Shown here in pieces: positions 56,001 through 64,000 of a DNA stretch of 64,000 nucleotides. The stretch is from Heligmosomoides polygyrus polygyrus (Eukaryota > Nematoda > Chromadorea > Rhabditida > Heligmosomidae). How positions within the stretch are numbered: the first letter of the stretch is position 1; each line of letters begins with the position of its first letter. The position numbers were made by a program, and so were the translations under genes. The DNA lies in assembly GCA_947396885.1 (NCBI GenBank), contig OX377204.1, positions 20,529,706-20,593,705 of the forward strand, in the 5' to 3' direction. Below the pieces are notes generated by a model, which saw only the letters and a list, made by a program, of their open reading frames with translations, was not told the origin of the DNA and did no database searches.

Positions 56001-59000
56001 TCATATTCACAAAGGTAATTTTGCAGCAACGGTCTTTAGAGCCATAGCATTTCATAGTTGAAATCACGTAGTGCATGTCTTAAGCTCATTCGTTCGTTCC
56101 GTCTTGGAAACGTCGTCGGGCTGTGTCAGCAGTTCAACTTAGAGGCCTCCACAGGTTTTATTACCTACGCCATGGGTACGCAGTGCCATGACAAGTGAGT
56201 TTTTTACTTTGTGGGATACTGCTCGCCTTACTTTATGCCCTATTCTTCGAAGATTTTGATCCACAGGTTTAGCACAGGTTTCATTAAGCTTTTTAGGCTA
56301 ATGAGCAATCTCGAGTCTGTTTTTCGCCTTGTGGAGTCATATCTACATCCGTCGAATCATGGGATGCATACGCAACACCTACTCGTTTTCATGAACAAGT
56401 GAGTTATGCTTCGGTTTATTTATTTATTATTAATACATCCATAGGGATCAGGGGTGTGCGTAAATGAAATTTGAAATTTCGTAAATCGTAATTACGAAAA
56501 AACCGTCGTAAATCGTAAATCGTAAACCGTAAATCGTAAGAGTCACCTGAACTGTAGTGCAGTACAACTAAATTTCCTGAGGCTTTTTCTGCTAATTTTA
56601 ATCAGATGTGATCCAATATTTATTTAACTGTCGTGTTACTTTCAGCTTCATCTGAACAGTTTTCTTACCGAACTATTTCTTTTGTCACGGCTTCCTAATA
56701 GTAAAACATCGTCCAAACCAAACTTTACACGTTTCAGAAAAGTCGAAAAAGCTGTAAATTCAAAAATTTTACTTAAGCCTATGCATGGCATTCCAACAAA
56801 AAGTTTGCATCGTTTGAATATTTATTATATTCCTAACTTATTACCATTTGTTTAGCTTGAATATAAATCTTGGATTTAGCAGAAACAACAGCGGAAAAAT
56901 CGCTGTCAAAACCAAAAAAAGTTTCACCACTGAGTAATGCGCCGGTTTCCTGCTCTAGCCTGCACCTGTAAGATTTCGAAAATTTCATAATGCTTTCACG
57001 ACACGCGCGATTTTCAGGTGTATGCCGCGTGGGACAGCGCGCTTTTTTCCCGCGCGTTGATTATTTCTTTTCTCTATTTGTATTATTTGTTAGGTATGAA
57101 AAACAGTAACAAATAAAGTTTTTCATGGATCATCTTGACAGTAGCTATTAGCGGACTCATTGATTAAAATTGTTCTATAGAATGTGTGATAATTTTCCAT
57201 GAACTACTTTGTGATGGTGTCCGACGACATCGTCGGACAATGTCGTGAAAAGGATAATACTGCTCTATCATTTAATAACTCCCAGCACTTGCACGGACTA
57301 CTCTTCGCCAGCTCTGTAAGGAACGTTTGCTCTCCGAGAGCCTGCAGCATCGTAAGCGGATTAGATAGGCTGAATACGATAAGCTCAATCACATCACCGA
57401 AATTCGAGATCAAAACTGTCAAAACCAGTTCGACCCATTCTTGAAGTGCTACGCGCTCGATTTTACCGCATTTTGCCTTTTTATGTCAATTTGCTCAACC
57501 CTATAAAGCACAATGCAAACCGATAGGCTATTGGTACATGCCGCGAAGGTGAGCAGCATTGGTAGGTGGTAGCGCGTCAGCCAATGTCGTGGAGGCGAGT
57601 TGAGTGCGTATTTGGCCATACAATGACTTAGGTGGCCAGCCGATGAACAAGTCAGCGCCCTTCCCTGACAAGTCTCGTACTTCACTGACTCCGGAGGGAT
57701 GGAAGGCTTGGCTGGCCTGGGCGGGAAATCCGAACCAGGAACCTGGTATCAGGTGCAGGCGACAGCCGGCGCCTCCTCCGACTGCACCCCACGCGCCCAC
57801 ATGAATATATTATAAGCAAATTGAGTATACGTTATTACCAAACAGGGCACGGGTCAAAGAATACTCCCTCTCTTTTCTAAGAAACTGCCTCCAGTGGCTT
57901 CCTGTGGGCTGGAATGGAACAACCCTCACCAGTAGGAATGCTATGTGCCTTGCTAGCTTTGGACCGGTAAAGGAGGACCTCCCCTGCCTTCTGTCATGAG
58001 CATATCATACAATAGAAAAATCCACTTACCGATGACTCATAAATTAGTCATAAAATCGGAGGAAACTATGAGGAAAATCGGGGGAGGGGGGAGTTTCGGG
58101 CAGCGAAAGTAGCGAGAAATATACAGACGACTTTTACATGTCAATGGAACTTCAGCCCTGGAAGTAATCGAGGTCATTGAACACGGATTTGAAGTACGTT
58201 TTTAAAGTGTTGATCACCATCAATCGATATTGATCAAATTATCGATCAGTGCCAGTAATGGGAAACGAGGTCCAGTCTCGTTGTGTCAGTAGTGCTGGAC
58301 CAGTACAAGTAATGTGGAGAGGGGTGAGTTCTTTCGTCGTGCGACCAAAATATATTAGATCTATCGAAAATGTCGATTTTAGCCTGAGGTTGATCGTTTG
58401 AGGACGAGAATTGAAGGCGTCTGCAGTCAACCTGGCGCTAGAGTGTTCAAATATTACCTTTTGTACTGCTAGAAAGGGAAAGAAGCTGGATAAGCAGAGC
58501 AGCTAGCTTGGTCTGATTCTCCTTAGCTTAGTGATACTGCAACATCGCGCGAGGCATGCCGATTGGCCTGTTTTCTATTATTGCATTGCATTGGTTTCTC
58601 CTCTTGAACATCTCCGGTTCCAAATGGGAGCCCCTTTGTCCATGTCAGTGAAATGGAAAAGTTGGTTAAGCGAAGAGAAAAGTCGGATTCGAGAAGCATG
58701 TGCACAGAACAATATTGTCTAACACTGTAATACATTAGATTATCAGAAATCAACCCTAAAGGGACGTGGGAATGAGCTACATATAAGAGTGGACCATTAG
58801 AGTGGGCACATCTTTATAGCCCCTCCACATAAATTTGGTTGCCAGTTGGTTGTTGATCAAAGATCACATTTACGAAAATTTACGATTTACGACCCAAAAT
58901 GTCGTAAATCGTAAATCGTAAAAAATTTGCCAGAAATCGCCGTAAATCGTAAAATCGTAAATCGTAATTACGCACACCCCTGATAGGGATGTGCCACCAA

Positions 59001-61269
59001 TGATCGAGAGCAGGCGCGAAAAAATTGCCCGGAAAGAACACGATTAGGAAAAAACTCAGAACTCAGCTTACAATCAGCGAAAGCGCTAAAAAACCTATCG
59101 AGAACATTGAAGGAAGGCCCACCATCTATGATGGAGAAAATAACCAGAGAAGGGTAGGACGGCTTATTATGAACGGTTTATGAAAAAGCGGCTTTATTTC
59201 TTTGAATTTAGTCATGTTCTTCAGCAACAGAAATATTGGTCAAAAGTGTCCATTTGTCAAAGTCCTGAGAAACCCCTCGGAAAAGGCTTCCACGCGTTTT
59301 CGCGAGTTTTTATTTTTACTTTTTTGTTGTGGATGTCGGAGCCGACGCAAAAACACTAAACAACAATCACGCACCGAAGACAGAAAAGCAGTTGCATAGA
59401 CCTCGGAGAGATGAAATAAAACTCAACTTTAACCAATAAACGTGGCAACATGCTGCTTGAAGGGGACATAACTCATGACCAGGCAGTGAACAAGGAACAC
59501 GATTAAAACTGGTGCGAGTTTTAAAACTGAGAACCTTTGATCTGACCAACGTTTTAAATGATGCGCACGTAAGTTTTGATCACCACTTCTTGTGTGAGAG
59601 GAAGTGGGATGAAGAAATCAGAGATCCTACGTTTTGTTATGTCTTTAAGCACAGTTATCGAGTTTGTTAGTTTTTTTTTTGTACAAGGAAAATTTAGTGT
59701 GACTTTCTTTGAATTATTTTAACTCGTCTGCTTCAGTAAGTGGAATATAGATTTCTCAAATTTGATATTCAAGAAAATTAATGGTTCAGAGCTTTTTCTA
59801 AAGTACAGATATGCAAGTTGGCGTATTGAAAGAGGAAATCGCACCATGTACTCGTCTAACTGGTCGCAGTTTTCATTTGATTCATTATTTAAATGCTGTT
59901 GAAGTGTCCAGTTTGGCGTGAAAGTGGAATATATCTCGGCCTCTTAATCTTCCTACCATTGACTGTAGATCGGTGTTAAAACCGCTAGTGTGGTTGGCAG
60001 TGGAAACCCCCCATATATAATCTAATATGAAGAGCGTTGCTCCACATCCAAGCCGCTGGAAGAAACTATTCAGTCGGGAAGTAAAACAGCAAATAAAGAT
60101 CCACCTTTAAAAGAGCCTCGTGTTGGGACACTATTCACAAGAAGAAGAGCAAGCCATGCTCTGTTTGCAAAAGAGATACTTCTGCCGCTTTAAATTTCAA
60201 CGGGTTGTTTTTCGTAGATTTTTTTTACCAATTTCTTGAAGCAAGTGAATCTGTGGAGTATGCAAGTTGCTTCACGTTGCAGGCTCTCGTCATGCGTGCT
60301 GTCTCGGGTGAAAAGGGAACGGATGGAGAAGACATCTAGCAAGCATAGAACCTTCGTGAAGGTAGGCTGTGGGATACATGGTTTTGATACATGGTTGCAT
60401 CACAACTTACATTGTTCTGGCCGTCTGTTCTGTACTCGGCTCAGACTTTATGGCTTTAGATTCCGGCTTCAATGCGGCTCACGCAAGTCCATCTCGACGA
60501 GTTTGTTACTCAAATGTTGCCTTGCCTTAAATTGGCGATGTTCTCGAAAGCTCGTAATGAGTAAGTACTTCTGAATAACAAAAGTTTCTTCCTTGTAGGG
60601 GCAACCGCCTTTTCCCTAATACTGTTTTTAGATTCGTTACTCCGATTGTGAAGTGTTGTTGCAGCATTAGCCCGAAGATTGTGCTGCCGGAGGTTCTGGA
60701 TGTGTGGGTGTTGCTGTTTTTCCAGAGATGACTGATTTATTGCAAAACTTTTATCATGATTTTCTAAGATTTTAGCGTTTATCCGGCGCTAGAGACTCTA
60801 ACAGAGCCGCATCGCCTACTGCAGGCTTTACAAGTACTCGTTGCCGTGGCGCCAGTGCTCGCTAAGGACCAGCCGGGTAGAAATGGGAAGACGTTTCGGT
60901 AGGTCTTAGCGATTTTGGTTTCCTACGGCTGTCCAGTTCATTCTATCATCTGACTATGCTTGATTGATCCTAGTGTTCACGCCATCAATCTGATGAATTC
61001 CCTCCTGCCCGGCTTGGATCAGAACGACATGGGCAAATGTTTAACAACATTCCAGGCACGTTTATTTATCGTCCTACTAATATCTCGTAGTGGGGTGTTC
61101 ATCATAAACACAGATGGTGACTACAGATTGTTGGCGTACTGGTCAATTTGATCCCACTTGTCGACTGTTCTGACGCAGTTCACCTTCGAACGGATTTGAC
61201 GGACGACGAGAAGGAGCTGTGTTCAGCAACGGCGAATTTCGACTGCATTATTGCAATGTTTATGGACAA
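50086..61269 (+). CDS. PSME4: Proteasome activator PA200 / PSME4 (Blm10 family), 5' part, 17 exons
   Basis: Exons: 50086-50212, 51181-51317, 51373-51446, 54335-54472, 54532-54622, 54759-54869, 54973-55078, 55597-55690, 55951-56014, 56085-56194, 56267-56398, 60283-60361, 60460-60560, 60632-60703, 60776-60898, 60974-61055 and 61127-61269. All phases join, giving 1784 nt (594 codons plus 2 nt), so the last exon ends in phase 2 and the gene runs off the window. PA200 caps the 20S proteasome in the nucleus as one long HEAT-like solenoid of about 1840 residues; roughly the first third is here. Motifs shared with the human protein as I know it: [77 protein letters not shown] and [11 protein letters not shown]. 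The start codon is the first ATG after a TTTCAG acceptor; residues 1-50 look poorly conserved. Odd points: introns 3 (2.9 kb) and 11 (3.9 kb) are inflated by repeats, intron 16 appears to have a GC donor, and the exon 10 acceptor is AAG. No exon was found in 61270-64000. Confidence 0.92.
50944..51093. mobile_element. MITE in intron 1 of the PA200 gene
   Basis: Inverted ends AGGCCTATGTCGCGAATGTG and GCGACATTCGCGACTAGGCC, extending to GGAGGTGGG / CCCACCTGCC. About 150 bp, no coding content. Related end sequences at 27432 and 57537. Confidence 0.7.
52172..52456. repeat. Minisatellite, about 40-bp units
   Basis: About seven imperfect units of the form CAGCACGTCTTCTGCATCCT GACGCACGTTGAACGACGTCTT. 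Intron 3 of the PA200 gene. The reverse strand is open through the array (88 codons with a repeating EDVLK..QDA pattern) but this follows from the repeat itself. Confidence 0.85.
52738..52990 (-). mobile_element. SINE-A copy in PA200 intron 3
   Basis: Minus orientation: AAAGGGTAAAGGACGGCATT, CATGTTTGGCCTATACAATG, CCTTCCCAGACAAGTCTAGT, CACCTGGGCGGGAGATCGGA. Head eroded. Confidence 0.75.
53288..53575 (+). mobile_element. SINE-A copy in PA200 intron 3
   Basis: Plus orientation: CATGGTAGCGCACCAGGGGA, GGCGCCAGCTGTCGCGTGCA, GCCGGCCACCACAAGTCAAC, TAGAAGTAGGAAACGTGCCG. Strongly diverged body. Confidence 0.75.
56451..58982. mobile_element. hAT-like element, non-autonomous, 2.5 kb, in PA200 intron 11
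   Basis: Inverted ends CAGGGGTGTGCGTAA and TTACGCACACCCCTG, flanked by a perfect 8-bp duplication ATAGGGAT (56443-56450 and 58983-58990). CAGGGG ends and 8-bp duplications are hallmarks of hAT transposons. Next to both ends are arrays of CGTAAAT (about 56495-56540 and 58880-58975), placed like transposase-binding subterminal repeats. No hAT transposase frame was found inside. A SINE-A fragment lies at 57585-57800 and a perfect 20-bp palindrome GTCCGACGACATCGTCGGAC at 57221-57240. Confidence 0.88.
57585..57800 (-). mobile_element. SINE-A copy, 3'-truncated, inside the hAT-like element
   Basis: Minus orientation: GTCGTGGAGGCGAGTTGAGT, CTTAGGTGGCCAGCCGATGA, CCGGAGGGATGGAAGGCTTG, CGGGAAATCCGAACCAGGAA, head CCCACGCGCCC. 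The tail third is missing and is replaced by the GTCGCGAATG-type MITE end (57537-57584), suggesting a rearranged junction. Confidence 0.82.
58991..60282. repeat. Rest of PA200 intron 11 with a dispersed-family copy
   Basis: AT-rich, no exon. At about 59835-59945, GAAATCGCACCATGTACTCG, TTTCATTTGATTCATTATTT AAATGCTG and GAAGTGTCCAGTTTGGCGTG match the segment at about 63655-63720 and, more weakly, 23300-23370. Confidence 0.45.
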
Positions 61270-64000
61270 GTAAGTCGTTTTCGTAGATTTAGGGTGTTTG
61301 CTGAGTTTGTCTTTATAGTGTGAACCTGTTGGCTCAGTCCTTGCTGGCACCAGTTGTCGCGTGTCCTCCCGAATTGAGGGTTCTCGCTTCGATCCCATCA
61401 AGCCTTCCATCCCAAGGGTTTGGAGAATTGGTATGGCACTTGTTTGGGTAGGATAAAACACTCACCCGCTGATCGGCTGGCTACCGCATGTCATTATGGA
61501 GCTAAGTGCTCATTGAAATTTCTCCCACTATATTCGTCGGAAGTGCAACACATGGCGCATTCCATTATAGGATTACCACGCCATCCTTTGTCCCCTTAGT
61601 TGCCTAGACCTGTTTTATATACCACGCTTCTCGTACAGAACCTGATCAGTTTTTTTTTGCGTGCATAAGGAACTGCTTGCGTTGGCCATGGTAATTGGGG
61701 TGGATCTTCTCTAGACAGTAGGATTTTTGATGTTACTTAAATTTCTAATTTGAATTTTTTCTTTCTACGGTTGCCTTCAATGAGGAGCAGTTCATGGAGT
61801 ATTTTTAGAGCATATTAGAGGCAAAGCTTTTGTCAGCAGTAAAATAATGATCATCTTTGGTCAACTTCATTTTAGTGCTAACCTGTATTGCCTATTCCCT
61901 CGTGGTGGTCACAGTCCTCTTTGGGTCGATGTCGTGTCATCTCGCAGTTAGAAATCACGAGGAATCTGCCGAGGCGATGTTAAAGTGTTGATGGGGCGTT
62001 CTCAGCGAACGCCTTCATCTACACTTTCCTCTGGTATTCCTAACGCGCTTGTTGTTCAAAGCGTTACTTCCCTTTTTAGATATTGTCGTTTCGCATCTTT
62101 GTTTAACGATATCTCACTAACCGCAGGTACGTTGTAGGAATAGTTGTCTCCTCGAACAGTTCAATTACCCAAGTTTGAGACAAGCGCGTCGTGCATCGTT
62201 TGTGTGTATGCTGAGTGATCGGTCGGCCAAGAACATCTTGTGATTCAGCGGCAGATCGGTTAGCACATACATGCATGATGAATGATGCGTCTAGGCCAAG
62301 CTTGGTTAGTTAAAAGCTTCAATGAGAGAGCGACAATTATCTCGCATTGGCGAATAACTATATATTTTAAAGGTAACAACAAGGTATTTGTACAAATCGA
62401 GCCTTAAACAACGAAATGATACGACGCACCCAAAAAGAAAAGTAAACCACAAACCACAAGCGCGTTAGGAGGAGAAAGGGAAGTTAAAGTCTGGCATTGG
62501 CTAAAGAGTCCTTTTCGCTGCTCTATGTACCGGCGGTTCGGCGGGTTCTCGCCATCGCTCACCGCGCTATGGTGGCTGCTATACCCGTGTCGGGTTGTAC
62601 GCTTAACTCAATTCGGTGCTAGTCGTTAAAGTGGGCTTACGTGAGGGGATGGAGTCGCCTTAGACCAATCAACCCACCTCGATAGGCGGGATGACGTCTG
62701 TATGGTTGGTGTCCTGAATTGCTGCCGTGTTCCCTATTTCCTATGTCGGTCACATTCACGACAACTACTCCGAATACTTTCCAAAAGGAAAACATCGCCA
62801 AACGGATCTGAGGGTATTTAAGCATATCTGCTGAGGAGCTGTTTGCTGCTATTAGAAAAATGGTTAGAAATGAGCTCAGTCTCGCAAAACTTCCTTCAAA
62901 TAATGTTCTTCTTCAAGGTTATTGTCAATGATGGTGGAGTACGGTGAAGCGGCAGCGTTCACGGGAACGCACACAAACATCAACACTAAGACGAGGGCGA
63001 ATATGGACGATCATATCTTGCACAGGTACGGCAGTTCTAATCCTTTGTCTTCGGTTTTGTTGCATGTAATACGCGAAGGTGTAGCGCAGTGAGTTTTTCT
63101 TCAGAGGGACGATTTCGGTGTTCAAGGGCATCTGCCGTAACTCCAGCACGGAATTGTACAAGGTAGGACATTGGAGATGTTTTACAGCTTGTCTAATCCA
63201 GGGGAGCGGCGGGTGTAGAGTTTGTGTGCTGTTGCAAGGATGTCTTGGTACGAGCAAAACTTGTGCTCCAAATGGGACTTGAACCACCAGCGCCGCAGCG
63301 ATTGACTAACGGGTGAGAGGCTCGATTTTATATCTGCGGCTTATTAGGTCTTGCAATAACTTATCAGCACGCACTCTGCCTTGGTATCGGGCACACGTAC
63401 AGTTTCCACACCAAATTGGGCCCTCTTCTAAGCAAGTTTAACGCTTTTGAAATCATGCAACATCAAAGACACTGAAATTATTAGAATAGTTTTTATGCAA
63501 TGGACTTTTGCATGAATTTTTTTGAGATTTTTAATTCGCCCGCCCGTTACTGCTGGACGGATTGGAATTGTGAAAAGAAAATTTTGAGGAACGAGCGATG
63601 GTTTAAATAAAGCATATTCTAAGGTGTAGAAAGGCGCATTGGCAAGCACATTAATAGAAGAAATCGCGCCATGCTCTCATCAGCTCGATTTCTATTTGAT
63701 TGACAGTGTAAATGCTGCTTATTTGCGACAGCAAAGTGAAGTTAAGAAAACCCCGGGTTCCTGCACTTTAGAAAAAATTTGAATCATTATTTATCTCTAA
63801 AAGATAGCCAAAAGAGCAAAGATTGGTAAAACTTTAAATAAAAAAACTCTGTTTGCGTTGAGAGACACACATCTTCAATTTGTTGTTTCAATTCCATAGC
63901 ATTTACACTATCAGTCAAATGAAAACCGCGATGAGCTAAACGAGTGCGCGGCGAGATCTTTTCTTTCAATACATTAAAAAATTGTTGCCTTCCTGCACCT
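61270..64000. other. Part of PA200 intron 17; SINE-A at 61328-61602
   Basis: After the donor at 61270 no further PA200 exon was recognised. Plus-oriented SINE-A: TTGTCGCGTGTCCTCCCGAA, AAGCCTTCCATCCCAAGGG, GGCTGGCTACCGCATGTCAT, ATGGCGCATTCCATTATAGG, CCATCCTTTGTCCCCTT. At 63400-63720 there is a dispersed-family copy. The rest is unassigned. Confidence 0.5.

Overview
This window looks like nuclear DNA of a nematode, probably a repeat-rich parasitic species of the strongylid/hookworm type (the last point is inference). The evidence: two interrupted protein genes whose exons can be joined in phase, many splice acceptors of the form TTTCAG or TTTTAG, a gene of the MOLO-1 type that is best known from nematodes, and a background crowded with mariner/Tc1 elements, non-LTR retrotransposon pieces and tRNA-derived SINEs. 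Nothing suggests bacterial or viral DNA.

Two genes can be reconstructed. (1) Minus strand, 16237 down to 2296: six exons, all phases compatible, giving a 252-residue protein with a signal peptide, a MOLO1/TPM-like extracellular domain and one C-terminal membrane segment. It is a candidate ion-channel auxiliary subunit. (2) Plus strand, 50086 to 61269 and off the right edge: seventeen exons coding for the first third (about 595 residues) of the proteasome activator PA200 (PSME4/Blm10 family). Both genes have introns swollen by mobile elements.

Layout. 1-2295: dispersed repeats and a degenerate mariner (764-1999). 2296-16237: the MOLO-1-like gene; its introns hold a CR1-like LINE with a duplicated 3' end, SINEs, a foldback tRNA-like element and a second mariner (13280-14172). 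16238-50085: intergenic and almost all repeats: a LINE (about 18480-20460), a mariner (21646-22831) ending in a TIR palindrome, a LINE 3' fragment (about 23870-24735), a composite with 0.4-kb inverted arms (25339-26804), a palindromic mariner with a SINE inside (33310-34516), a Tc1/mariner interrupted by a GC-rich foldback MITE (34764-36072), a Harbinger-like MITE (37427-37590), a TIR element (44429-45157), and another Tc1/mariner (47812-48735). Two weak candidate first exons (28534, 46874) are isolated. 50086-64000: the PA200 gene, whose introns contain a minisatellite, SINEs, a MITE and a 2.5-kb hAT-like element with a perfect 8-bp target-site duplication.

The commonest repeat (called SINE-A here) has about 25 copies, each near 290 bp, with a tRNA-like head (A and B boxes) and a tail of TTTATCC units. 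Three copies have clear target-site duplications of 8 to 14 bp. Its antisense strand carries open frames that look alike from copy to copy and would be mistaken for a protein family. No cellular tRNA, rRNA or CRISPR was found.
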